A stretch of DNA of 64,000 nucleotides from Bacteroidales bacterium (GCA_004557405.1 SFDZ01000001.1:46043-110042), one strand, 5' to 3'. Numbered from the stretch's first letter, positions 56,701 to 59,810 are shown. Made by a program: numbers and translations. The notes: a model not told the origin generated them from the letters alone.

Positions 56701-57318
56701 GTCGATGTGATGGATGCCACCATGACAAATGGCTACATACTAATAAATGCGCCGACAACCGTGCCGGCAGGCACTTATCAGGTAACCATCTTGCTGAACA
56801 ACCCGAATGGTTGTATGAGTGGCGAGTACAAGGTGGCCTTTACGGTCGGTGTCGATCTGATAGCCGAAGTTTGGGACGATGTCATCATTTGCGACAATAG
56901 CAACCACGAATATATGTCGTACCAATGGTATCGCAATGGCGAACGCATCACCGGCGCTACGTTGCAATACTACTCCGAATTGGGCGGCTTCAGTGGCGAA
57001 TATTACGTCATCGCCTACACGGCAGGTGGCCAGGCTGTGGCATCGTGCATCAAGTCGTACGACAACAAACAAGGTATGTCCGTGTCGCCGAACCCGCTGA
57101 AACGCAACCAAATATTGCGCGTCGGGTTACCATTTGCCGTCGATGTGCTCTTTGGTTCGAACCTCGAGATTGTCGATGCCATTGGTCGTGTTGTATTCCG
57201 CCTCGATAGAGTTGAAAACGAAAACGATATTCTGATCAACTATCCGGCAGGCGTTTACATGGTGCGTGTGCACATGCAGTCGGGCGAAGTGATAACCGAA
57301 AAATTCGTAGTCCAATAA
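35758..57318 (+). CDS. Giant secreted Ig/PKD-like repeat adhesin with T9SS type A sorting domain
   Basis: The product is about 7186 residues (7196 if ATG 35728 is used). A Sec signal peptide (NLKFAITAVALFSTVLYASA) is followed by about 87 tandem modules of 70-100 residues. A typical module reads PTISG...ICxGESxTLTASG, then YxWSTGETT, ITVxPTTTTTYTVT and TDxNGC. The two Cys of nearly every module probably form an internal disulfide, as in secreted Ig/PKD-like domains. Modules from about 49.86 to 53.59 kb alternate between two types. The last 80 residues (from about 57075) form a T9SS type A domain: VSPNPLKRN, LEIVDAIGRVVFRL, PAGVYMVRV and final EKFVVQ. I infer a surface fibre for adhesion or gliding. 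No enzyme domain was seen. The frame is unbroken, so it looks functional. Confidence 0.9.
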   Translation: MNRFNLKFAITAVALFSTVLYASAVTFSTSQSPANICPGDKVIITLTPDDGNTYTYKWTWKDKYNVSQVGSGNPLTDHPEVTTTYAYKVYGADNAIAAAGTVEVQVGKVPTVTVDQSVYNVKQGENVTLQATGSFGTTSYRWYDALGNLLQDGVSANYTVSDVQADATYQVAALIYGCEGAKAKVKVHLYSLSAGAETVCYNTPVSLTAQGGANYYWSNGMSGQTITVYPTDVPTSSYTVTIKDADDALVATESITINVTALPTITGITPAEPVTCNGEEVQVTATASTDKGTFTWSDGQKGHIAFFNPATTTNYWVQFTDTITNCVSEKSYVTVQVTTPGTATINGPASTCLGDNVNLSVSGGTPVRWYTDYAELGTGSTCTYTPTEVGTSTVYCNVNVDGCVVKAEKTITVSPQLSPTISGNLSICAGESATLTVSTPDDGQTTYKWSNNETTRSITVSPATTTSYSVEVTRNGCTATVGPVEVVVNTKPSISFTGGTSVCKGSIASITANVTGGSGSYTYAWNDPESTTSATLKVTPYATTSYTVTVTDVVTKCTNSASVTINVTESTAPTIIGPTQVCKGESFTLAVSTDCDFYHWDDEAATTGTKTMTETLTADRTFTVKVLKDGCTYSISQKVTVLDGPTGEISGNNTFCPGGSTRLTAPVGESYLWNTGVTTQYLDVTVAGDYWVQVTKGSCTVTKKITVSENTPIVPVITPSNTTICAGESVTLTASNYGTITQWSDGAKNLGAEATITVKPTQTTTYTLAVTDVNGCTASASQTITVNAIPTLTISGDKDKVCSGDKISVTVSGAASGSTYAWSKTGTLSNGNATLTFTPADDDTEVSVTVTTVSGCPITKTHTFAVIPEHTGEITGLSSVCKGETVTLYAPAGGTSYVWSNGKAGQTMTTDALNVVGTQKFEVDITYADGCTLHREKDVIVNEKPSGTITASSETVCLGEQVQLTANVAGATAWSWSNGSSGTNTIYVTPITLGSVEYTVDVTKDGCTSTLKKSITVVEKPTAAIDKVNSTASVCKAKDPATIVATGGTKYQLSGTSIINNNGIFTVNPEVTTTYTILVYNANDCETPVTHQVEVKGVEEPTISGSTKVCQGGNTTLTSSMADTYEWKKGATVLGNTPSIDIKNVQATDNYTLTITKNGCTISKSFVVEMVKLPIDAKIEGKDKVCAGETITLTAKGSGSYKWSTGEETNTIQVTPTATNHSYQLTLTNDAGCEQTVQHNVTVNAIPTVSINGPGEVCAGTPVTLTAIGTGTFTWDDGTIGATLTLIPTVSREYTVTIVDDNDCSNTASHTVNVLSVTTPIINGNLNICKGDKTTLTASGDAGCTFTWPDLGRTGVSVEVSPDITTTYTVIATNAAGCTAEGKATVNVHEPPTIGVMLNPASGSICAGETATITLTGGSKYTCGTETNETGIFNVSPTVTTPYNIIVENSAGCSSSTVKTITVREKPTVTISGDRTACQGTKVTLTAAGAESYEWSTGETTENIVVDVTGTTPITVWAKGKNADGCWSDPVTHVITVNATPNVTISGTLDICVGSSTILTAAGASTYVWSWDGGSAMGNTLEVSPTSDKVYTVEGTDAKGCKATASTTVKVYAKPIANITGDTEICEGGSAKLTASGVGSYLWNTGETTAEITVTAAGTYTVTVTGNGGCSSTATWVVAEKTITAQISGATTSCAGDEVSLTATGGDTYLWDACDDITGLETSQATVTVNPTTTTTYWVKVTKDGCSKRASHTVTIPAKSEIVISGKTDVCVGETFTLIAALEGASNFYWEGGPNSTSYTTTLNAETSQTYTVHATDKNGCKVEKSITVTSYALPVAGINGETSICKGSGVTLTAKGGTSYKWDNGETSASIFVTPTTTTTYKVVAYNTQGCPSAEASHTVTVNTPPTASISGPTQVCKGSTITLTAAGGTSYKWSTGETTQSITPTINSDITYSVVVTDANGCTGETTHTVQIYPEEQVVITGELVICAGGSTQLTASGVTGGTYQWNTGVGGNTITVSTAGTYTVTATYGNGCTSTASVTVVVNPKPTVTMTSSMGESICPGESTILKASAGQSYLWTPGNYTSQSITVSPAVQTQYTVEVVDANGCKGTATKTISIKTIPAADITGPTVSCAGEPVELVASGGSVLWKDDNSTFNPRIVNPTATTTYYGIITGTNGCSVEKSWTVKVADKPTLNIVGETTICYGNSTTLTVSGANTYEWSHGLGAGSTVTVNPTVTTTYTVTGTDANGCTVSKDVEVIVNPIPTATIIPDKTSVCDGEQITLTVSGGDDYSWDNGDTGPTITVTPTAPSTTYSVVAYKNGCPSAPVSYKVVVNTKPTVTITASADKVCKNTEVTLTANGASTYEWSTGETTQSIKVIPTADATYSVTGTTNGCSNTATKKITVNTPPTISVAGKLAICKGESTTLTASGAQNYTWSNGLGNTPSVTVSPVTTTVYTVTGTDANGCTASKDVEVEVYEKPAPIINGATEICEGDYTTLRADEANAVAWEWSTGAKTQSIDVYEAGTYTVTVTGKGGCTTQATAIVTYKTPVSGSISGGETPVCQGSTVILTASGGKTYKWDYNGFDSPTLTLTDIQTTGTYWVTITGDNGCTQRLSRTVIVNPKPTVDITGNLTFCEGGSTTLTAVGTGTVLWNTGETTKAITVTAEGDYTVTLTDANGCTAEKSVHVTRNLLHVAIITGTNEICEGESVTLVASGADSYTWSTGSTADRITVAPINTTTYTVTPRTGNCVGDPTAFTVTVNPKPVITFSGDSEVCEGESATIKADGADEYTWSNGMTGATITTAPLSATTTFVVTGKNKLTGCTAQAQYTVTVNPKPVITISGNKEICAGGSAKLTVSPQGATYKWSNGSTARTASFDNLLDDTDFWVEVTLNGCTDTYNGTITVHPIPVAEITTNTGKTTVCRGESITLTASGGTTYLWQHDGTRSASVTVTPKADATYSVQVIGDGDCKTTASINITVLDLPNAKITADKTTVCEGDDVTLSASDGVRWRWYKGNDVIPGAIDQHYTITGAAYGSTTYSVEVYNANDCMVRTSYSLVVQKQPVAEIFGNLNICLGESTTLSAPDADSWLWSTGATTKTITVSPTADTDYTLTIKSGDCTATITETVKVIALPVPTLTSSANANTVCVGNSTVLTAGTGYKYYKWSTGQEGTNMRSISVSPTAKTTYTVEVTDASGCKGVNQITIDVTQIASPTISVLSGSTTVCAGEEVILQSSASNQYQWSTNVGLAQIGNQTVVVNPTSTSIYTVTTTNKAGCTSSQDITIVVTPLPTPKITGENNVCKGESLTLTATSDVDGATFLWSTDENTPTITVKPSKTTTYKVWASNGRCKNPTPAEITVTVNDLPAAEILGTSTICLGESTTLEAIGGSTFLWKDMSGAEKTLAKITVSPTQTTTYTCTVTDDKGCSKDVSLEVVVNKLPTPTITGTTKICRGESTTLTASGGNAYVWTGDGIVTPGSAVQNVSPAYTTTYTVEVTNANGCSQTADITVEVVQPPKVHLEGPTTICSGSTANIKVISDDSRTYTYKWAHDGSTNASCIVKPLTATTYTVEVFDGKCSITLPHTITVNKIEDPQISGPAQICLGESTTLEVTNVPNPYVSYQWSTGETTQAIVVSPDQVGMSTYTVTVTDANECTAEATIDIVVKSLPVASVTQNVPLLCEGDHTVTLTATGAGINGTYNWYEDDLATVPIALGTDNIIFTDLLVNKKVYVVAVDKFGCQSEPKEYELVVTPKPTPTITSSVPSNVLCEGGTLQLTASDPDPNVTFVWEDGTKGAHLTVTAGGAYRVTATNQAGCSQDASINIIDQPLPAAKITASIIAGTGAGDGVSICAGTRLKLTAEPESTPTLIYTYKWNTGSEDREIIVNPTATKTYSVIVTSASGCSQEASIEVKVNEFVTIEGPTEVCAGKPYVLNAIGKNLKYYEWTRNGVSLPAYDGKASIDCTDTVPVGQPSAEVVYGVKAVYDNNCESDTTFTVTIYAKPTDLTINGIQGPGAMDSVCVGSSKQLSVMPINGSSLTGASYLWNGVGITDQTAATQTITPTVAGIEPYSCQITLPGGCDTTILIDLKAVPLPELSVCKDTTICTGGTAMLYLTAKNNCPAGTTIVWTSTGGGGGSGDTIYVTPTTTTTYTITAKTPTPLQCSQTATVTVNVIPQQTPVVTPTPALLCLDAAGVSEDDLELSTPATDSNGRAYTAFKWYTLADPTTILGTTDVITVPKASITASQTYVVEVTTQEGCVGTGQVLVPVSAKPSVSIKGDATVCFGKSLKLQAESPINVARYEWTTNANSTPFATTQSVTVFPTAAENTYYLTVYNDKGCSFEVNPGHTVTILDAPKPQIMPDHNPICEGDVVTLTASDLNGGSCTVVWDDGSTNPVRTIRGLTNTTTYSVTMTNQNGCYETVEYTVTVNPLPKLKITGNTQVCVGDSVLLSVADANGNTNKYSWTGGTWKEAIDQGSVDNSKVWVYPTDIVNPTAYCVTSVDNNGCNGPQVCHEILAYSKPIAMINGKQMATDTICVGESLTLTASGGTKYKWSTNAESAQITTPVYNAPTSTLAGQQQAYVFWVDVYNEANCVERDSIWIKVAAKPQASITVGGTGATTVCENDAVVLQGSAGVVANTPAGAHHSYMWTNNTGEPIANPNQKEVTVNPTQTTTYYLTVTDNETGCERTVQQIINVNPLPKVSFAPAETVICEFDEFHLSIVGDLTDCTITWEKLKNGVNKPDDAAKWAGLTDIYDNPETSDYIYRAHITNNYTGCERVLDHQLKANRALQPAITIDDSKSDIMCQGDIRTLLASNNYTVYDPTEVDFVWMRGNDTISTSVNQKSIDVSPRTTTIYTLVMRDVQSGCIRSVDTTIVVLPLSQVDVPESDGQTICEDDLYRLTLNGVSATDNVIWEKDGAAQSAWNGKTTIEEYPKAGYHTYLVRVTNGNGCDTTITRTVQVNYAPIPSIDFISTVTDTLCQGETVIMEAKNSDGYWGTDRFTYAWLQGNDTLVSNNKQLTVTPASTTTYTFSITDRASNCTRRVDTTIVVHNRPKVQLNDVPERICAGDNYTLELTGLQAGETVVWEKYDKFNARLEEHKDGRTSFADNPTVGEYTYYAKVKNGHCDTILMRKLTVSSAPMPIISFAGGTSDTICEGEHVVLFGSNTADNYNFSNYSMTWLRKTATTLDTLLTNDRQLTQYPQQTTTYMLAITDVASGCTNIIDTTVVVKPRPAVKLVVTLPDGSDSNTICLGDSITMQIIDTVAGTTNGLKAQWKRNGVLIDEWKDKFEIFNYMPHADEQYEVTVSNDKCPIILNYNLKVNYVPDPKVELRSGSAVNCEGTRVELGGFNAKEPGFVYEWTSSTDGEVIADATNKDIVVYPNTTTTYTYTVTDPLTGCSRYDTIQIVVNKRPKVALRVDYPDGADGNKICQTEAVTLTVTGETTGVETLWYKDGLPMAGWADKLSVVDVPEATAKYTITVSNGTCDLQFDTTIVVNPVPDPSIHIVSGSKTICEGQQLELSAMIAQDNKYTYKWTSSNKSERFTDASLPNQIVRPTTTTTYTYTVTDPLTGCSRSDTMRIIVNLKPVVTMEITLPATATPDSTICAGEAITLRVLTPDVGTLYTKWYANNVEQPQWENRMEIVNVTPDETTDYRVEVSNGNCTATPLYQRVKVLGVPDPSISITKGSQTMCEGEQLILKAVSPQQPGFEYQWLSSTASDDIKDSTSQSLTVYPTAITTYSYVITDPTTGCVRVGQIEINVNKKPNVRLVDGNNNLAKDTLICGGETVTFRVDGDLTNLTFEWYKDDKMELEMSSRYTDMPAVDAKYYVIVTDTITGCKTAIGELGCKVAVNVMPAPSIVIVGTGIDNQLCKGESITLKGIEDQPHNETDYIYQWYDGGRPLSRYGYDQQITVAPTTTTTYIYKVTSIATGCERSADTTIYVYDRPQVVLEKSMSEGETYCAGDPITLSVKPLDGTNADDLKYQWLRNNEVLPETSATLVDRPMGAADNLNDTVYNYVAIVQNKHSLCQADMTNLTFSVTVKPLPVPTISVYDNNGDPITSSQLICPNRNIRLQGTNLSGKPFEYIWYSQNEEDIALTDKPNEVWVSPATTTTYTLTVRNKETGCERSATTTVHVQPVPNIMITSSTKVVDGKSVACVNDPEIILKVVAADGSELNMKNYLFYWYEDGKDIGKSAEIVVDALAASLRTYTVEVVSRLASIECPVTATHQVEVMDAPTTVTIDAYVDDVVLPEGSFVCAGSAVKLEAKKQPNMTYEWRDNWGTIYTENNKQTFEVYPQKTTTYTVKVTNMAGCSYEVSRQILVNALPTVTVSGIKTFCLEEVGRTFTLTAASNPYSSKNTEIVWTYQVNGGTNTYKGTSLEFAPQTTGEFVFTVVARHTSNDITCESTPVTHVVNVAGVPQVGVADVKVVSSQNGQACINTPIEFAATAGYTKYVFGKTDGTIYTPMQESDLNTWNTIQTVEGTWMYYCDFYNAAGCRTRQTITVKVNQLPDAITISAAGTDTYNYVANKEITICEGGSVRLTADASGDDNTYSWKDTDGKVWGTQKEIDVAPTFTTEYQMIVTNASGCQVTGKFTVKVIPMDKLTVTANKVTGTYAICQGSTDKVALRVEGSSSSYYDWYSSLGERLTNQPSSIVIPAPTQDVEWFVSVTSSANANGTNCKSVASVKIDVVPLPNNATGSILVENGSQTVCAGATVVLVGDQADAETYRWSTGEIKPKISVVIPNFINDTVVEYWAIGRNSLGCENTTDTMRITLNVKPEPEPKVVSPTICYESQPLRLEAADKGLTYRWYDENGTEISRKYYCEIKHDEAGIYTYKLTAINNAGCEATISVVVTVVPFKANPAGLTYLCSGSSSQIWVDGCSLAEGYQFRWTYAGNIISTSDTITVSALGTYFVEVITPWMTTDMATFEVKQSETPAVKFGTPNPTCQGDRFVNIPYTIIGGNPTSYSLLFDATMHELGFVDVMDATMTNGYILINAPTTVPAGTYQVTILLNNPNGCMSGEYKVAFTVGVDLIAEVWDDVIICDNSNHEYMSYQWYRNGERITGATLQYYSELGGFSGEYYVIAYTAGGQAVASCIKSYDNKQGMSVSPNPLKRNQILRVGLPFAVDVLFGSNLEIVDAIGRVVFRLDRVENENDILINYPAGVYMVRVHMQSGEVITEKFVVQ

Positions 57319-57352
57319 TAATGTGATGAGTATGCAAACAAAACAGACAGAT

Positions 57353-57358
57353 AGGAGG
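57353..57358 (+). promoter_or_regulatory. Strong Shine-Dalgarno of the barrel gene
   Basis: AGGAGG with a 9-base spacer decides the start at 57368 over ATGs upstream. Such a site is unusual in Bacteroidota and stands out from all other genes here. Confidence 0.7.
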
Positions 57359-57367
57359 ATTTCAAGC

Positions 57368-58234
57368 ATGAACAAAAAGATAGTGATAGTCGCATTATTG
57401 TTGGCGTCCGGATTGGCGGCTTTTGCCAAGACACCGGCCTACATCGACATCGAGTTGGGTGGCGGTGCTATGATGATGCCTTACGAAACGAATGATTACG
57501 GCATGTTTTCGGGCGGCAGTTTCGACCTCGGAGCAAAATATTCGTTGCTGTTTCATCCGCGCAAAGGTTGGGGTGCCAATTTTGGTGTCAACTTTTCGAC
57601 CTTTCAGGGCACAAAGGTGCTGAAAGGTCACTTGGAGTCGCCATCTATCGACAATCGTGGACGCACCTATACGCTCATTGCCGATATAAATAACTGGACG
57701 GAGCGTCAGCAGCAGTATTCCATCTCGATACCGATAAACATTTTCTACCAGAAACAGCGTCCGCGGCATTCGGGTTGGTTCACCTCGTTTGGTGTCAAAC
57801 TCTATCTGCCGCTCTACACGGGCTACAAGGTAACGCAGGGCGATTTGATAACCAAAGGTTGGTACGAACAATGGGGCGGCACCATGTTTGAGCAATTGCC
57901 ACAGCACGGTTTCGGGCAGTTCAACACACTGTTGCCAAGCGGCGAAAATCAGGCCAATTTTTTGTTGACCGGTCAGGTGATGTTCGGTGCCATTTTGCGC
58001 CTCGACAAGAAAAACGAGATGTATGTAGCCATTTATGCCGAGCATGGTTTTTACGATATGTACATCAACAAAGACGCCAAACCGCTGTTTACGACCATCG
58101 AAAGCCTCGATTCGTATCAGTACAACGGCTACTATTCGAGTCTTGCCACGCGCACCATTCCGATAATGTTTGGCCTGAAAATAGGTTGGCGGTTCAAAGA
58201 CGTACACGATTGTAACTGTATTCGTCAACAATAA
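57368..58234 (+). CDS. Outer-membrane beta-barrel protein paired with the giant adhesin
   Basis: The 288-residue product has a Sec signal peptide (VIVALLLASGLAAFA). The rest alternates polar and hydrophobic residues in short strands rich in Gly, Tyr, Phe and Trp: DIELGGGAMMMPYE, GGSFDLGAKYSLLFHPRKGWGANFG-like strands, YSISIPINIFYQ, FLLTGQVMFGAILRL, and a last strand near IPIMFGLKIGWRF. This indicates an 8- to 12-strand barrel. It has no OmpA domain and does not look like a canonical PorP/SprF. It begins 49 bases after the adhesin stop and no promoter lies between, so the two are probably co-transcribed; a role in displaying the adhesin is inferred. Confidence 0.75.
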   Translation: MNKKIVIVALLLASGLAAFAKTPAYIDIELGGGAMMMPYETNDYGMFSGGSFDLGAKYSLLFHPRKGWGANFGVNFSTFQGTKVLKGHLESPSIDNRGRTYTLIADINNWTERQQQYSISIPINIFYQKQRPRHSGWFTSFGVKLYLPLYTGYKVTQGDLITKGWYEQWGGTMFEQLPQHGFGQFNTLLPSGENQANFLLTGQVMFGAILRLDKKNEMYVAIYAEHGFYDMYINKDAKPLFTTIESLDSYQYNGYYSSLATRTIPIMFGLKIGWRFKDVHDCNCIRQQ

Positions 58235-58245
58235 TGCCGATAACG

Positions 58246-58281
58246 AAAGTCCGACTTTTGCAGAGGGTCGGACTTTTTTTT
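58246..58281 (+). terminator. Terminator of the adhesin-barrel operon
   Basis: The perfect 10-bp stem AAAGTCCGAC/GTCGGACTTT with an 11-base loop runs into a T-tract. Confidence 0.85.
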
Positions 58282-58291
58282 GTGCAACCTG

Positions 58292-58322
58292 TTTGTTATG
58301 CCAAAAAAAATGTGTACCTTTG
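58292..58322 (+). promoter_or_regulatory. Promoter of tRNA-Leu
   Basis: TTTG (58292-58295) and TACCTTTG (58315-58322) are 19 bases apart. The start of the tRNA is 30 bases further on. Confidence 0.65.
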
Positions 58323-58351
58323 CATCGCTTTTTCGGTGGAAGGAGTTATAG

Positions 58352-58437
58352 GCCGTGATGTTGGAATCGGTAGACAAGACGGACTTAAAATCCGTTGGGC
58401 AGTAATGCCCGTGTGGGTTCAAGTCCCACTCGCGGTA
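58352..58437 (+). tRNA. tRNA-Leu, anticodon TAA
   Basis: The 86-nt sequence folds as a class II (long variable arm) tRNA. The acceptor stem is GCCGTGA/TCGCGGT with two G-T pairs and discriminator A. The anticodon arm is ACGGA-CTTAAAA-TCCGT with TAA at the anticodon, the variable arm is TGGGCAGTAATGCCCG, and the T-arm is GTGGG-TTCAAGT-CCCAC. CCA is not encoded. It has its own promoter and a hairpin terminator beginning four bases after its end. Confidence 0.95.
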
Positions 58438-58556
58438 CAAAGGAGGGCGCAAGTTGCTCTCCTTTTTTTTGAAAAATGTATTATGTTTATGCCATATCAA
58501 GTTTGTGTCGCAACTATATCTACGTTGGTTTGACAGATAATGTTGCTCGTCGGTTG
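58388..58556 (+). repeat. 169-bp direct repeat, copy 1 (tRNA 3' half, terminator, GIY-YIG start)
   Basis: This copy runs from the tRNA anticodon loop to codon 27 of the GIY-YIG gene. It recurs nearly unchanged at 58728-58914. The distance between copy starts is 340 bp. Confidence 0.9.
58441..58470 (+). terminator. Terminator of tRNA-Leu
   Basis: An 8-bp stem (58442-58449 with 58455-58462, two G-T) with a 5-base loop is followed by eight T. The GIY-YIG ORF starts six bases beyond the T-tract. Confidence 0.75.
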
Positions 58557-58745
58557 GAACAACACAACAAAGGTTATAATCGCTCTACGAAGCCTTATGC
58601 GCCTTACGAGTTGTTGTTTACGCAGGTTTGTGTCGATCGAGCAGAGGCTCGTCAGTTGGAAAAATATTATAAGAGTGGTTGCGGCAAAGAGTATTTGTAT
58701 AGGTTGCGTGCTACGAAATCCGCCGATAAATCCGTTGGGCAGTAA
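58476..58745 (+). CDS. Small GIY-YIG nuclease-domain protein
   Basis: The 89-residue protein is a single-domain GIY-YIG protein of the YhbQ/UPF0213 type. It has the two strand motifs MYYVYAIS and YIYVGLT, the Arg of the following helix (NVARRLEQHN), YELLFTQ, and the Glu-containing helix EARQLEKYYKSG with KEYLYRL. The catalytic Tyr, Arg and Glu positions appear present. The ORF's last five codons read into the duplicated tRNA fragment, and its stop TAA is the one in the tRNA variable arm, so the natural C-terminus may have been replaced. It lies directly downstream of tRNA-Leu and has no promoter of its own beyond that of the tRNA. Confidence 0.8.
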   Translation: MYYVYAISSLCRNYIYVGLTDNVARRLEQHNKGYNRSTKPYAPYELLFTQVCVDRAEARQLEKYYKSGCGKEYLYRLRATKSADKSVGQ

Positions 58746-58796
58746 TGCCCGTGTGGGCCTGCCTACCGCAGGCAGGTTCAAGTTCCACTCGCGGTA
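58728..58796 (+). pseudogene. tRNA-Leu 3'-half fragment
   Basis: The fragment contains the 3' side of the anticodon arm, the variable arm, a T-arm broken by the palindrome with a mutated 3' strand (TTCCAC), and the 3' acceptor strand. There is no 5' half, so no tRNA can form. Confidence 0.85.
58758..58776. repeat. 19-bp palindromic insert in the T-arm of the tRNA fragment
   Basis: CCTGCCTACCGCAGGCAGG forms a 7-bp stem with a 5-base loop. It is absent from the intact tRNA at the same position, so insertion (not loss) is the likelier direction. Similar short palindromes are dispersed in some environmental bacterial genomes. Confidence 0.75.
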
Positions 58797-58800
58797 CAAA

Positions 58801-58828
58801 GGAGGGCGCAAGTTGCTCTCCTTTTTTT
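58801..58828 (+). terminator. Duplicated terminator
   Basis: It is the same hairpin as after the tRNA, here with seven T, lying just before the chimeric ORF. Confidence 0.65.
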
Positions 58829-58833
58829 GAAAA

Positions 58834-59391
58834 ATGTATTATGTTTATGCCATATCAAGTTTGTGTCGCAACTATATCTACGTTGGTTTGACAGATAATG
58901 TTGCTCGCCGGTTGCAACTTTTTGCGCGGCGTACATGCTTGTCGGGCGATATGTCCTCTGCCGATCCGTTTATTGATCCGCTTGATCGTTGCGGACTGTT
59001 GTTTGCCGGTGCCAATACGGCTTGGTCTGGTCGTGGCGCCGACCTTCCTGTTGGCGTTCAAAATGGCATTCTGACAGCCCGCGAGATTACCTTGATGGAT
59101 TTGCGGAATGCCGATTTGGTGGTTTTATCGGCCTGCGAAACCGGCGCCGGCGACATCACGGGCGAAGGCGTGTTTGGTTTGCAGCGAGCCTTCAAGCAAG
59201 CCGGCGCCAAAACGATTGTCATGTCGTTGTGGAACGTTTCGGACAATGTAACACAGGCGATGATGTACAAATTCTACACCTTTTGGTTGTCGGGCATGAC
59301 CAAAAAAGCCGCTTTCGACCAAGCCCGTAACGAACTGCAAAAAATCTATGCGCAACCATACTATTGGGCAGGTTTTGTGATGTTGGATTGA
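58834..59391 (+). pseudogene. Chimeric ORF: GIY-YIG N-terminus fused in frame to a CHAT protease C-terminal fragment
   Basis: Residues 1-27 are the start of the GIY-YIG protein (from repeat copy 2). Residues 28 to about 45 are of unclear origin, and about 46-185 match the C-terminal half of a CHAT (caspase-like) domain: CGLLFAGAN, ILTAREITLMDL, the catalytic-Cys motif VVLSACETG, GEGVFGLQRAFKQAGAKTIV, SLWNVSD and YYWAGFVML. The CHAT His, normally upstream in a 'H..HG' motif, is missing, as are the TPR repeats that usually precede CHAT. The nuclease part lacks its catalytic Arg helix and Glu. Neither activity should be intact, so I call it a remnant. The unbroken frame is notable. Confidence 0.75.
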
Positions 59392-59468
59392 TATTGCAGC
59401 AAATGAATGGCAACAACGTGCCAAGCAGGGTGGTGTAAGGCGTATGTTCCCAATTCGTGGCGTTGCGA

Positions 59469-59783
59469 TTATGCCGATGCGTTGGGAATTTTGTAGTCGC
59501 TTTGGCGTTTGGGGTTCATCGGAAACCAGCCCTTTTCGACCCGTTTTTTCTGATGAAACAGTTCGAGAATGCTCCAAAAACACGAACAACCCACTACACC
59601 AAGTATCGGACTCAGCGTGCCGCTTTCTACCAGCAGACTTGCCGCGATGAATGCCGTACCAATAAGTGCGAATACCCACCAACAGCGTACTCCAAAATAG
59701 TATTCGCTCTTGATGACGATAGGGTGGAATAGACCAATCACCAAAAAGGTGATGATGGCAATGATGAGACCGGAGTAGTTCAT
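59469..59783 (-). CDS. DUF4491 family small membrane protein
   Basis: The 104-residue protein has two or three membrane helices (about 3-22, 33-52, 56-74) and a basic tail. The order MNYSGLIIAIITFLVIGLFHP, IKSEYYFG, RCWWVFALIG and RVEKGWFPMNPKR is the typical DUF4491 pattern of Bacteroidota. No function is known to me. A -7 box (59818-59811) lies upstream. Confidence 0.85.
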   Translation of the reverse strand: MNYSGLIIAIITFLVIGLFHPIVIKSEYYFGVRCWWVFALIGTAFIAASLLVESGTLSPILGVVGCSCFWSILELFHQKKRVEKGWFPMNPKRQSDYKIPNASA

Positions 59784-59810
59784 GCTGTAATGGTGTTAAT
59801 TTAATGTCGG

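Larger units (their letters stand above)
58728..58914 (+). repeat. Direct repeat, copy 2, with inserted palindrome
   Basis: The copy matches 58388-58556 except for a 19-base insertion (58758-58776), one T fewer in the terminator run, and a few substitutions (for example in the T-arm and at codon 25). The junction has the microhomology AAATCCG, present just upstream as well (58716-58722). Confidence 0.9.

Noticed and set aside
35758..57318. CRISPR array or tandem satellite
   Set aside because: The periodicity is a codon-aligned protein repeat of about 210-300 bp with diverged units; there are no short identical repeats with unique spacers and no cas genes.
58225..58500. Minus-strand ORF covering tRNA-Leu
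   Set aside because: It reads antisense through the tRNA (NPHGHYCPTDFKSV) and belongs to the well-known class of spurious tRNA-derived protein predictions.
58352..59391. Integrase-type genomic island at tRNA-Leu
   Set aside because: There is a repeated tRNA 3' end but no tyrosine recombinase and only about 340 bp between copies, so an ordinary integrative element is not supported.
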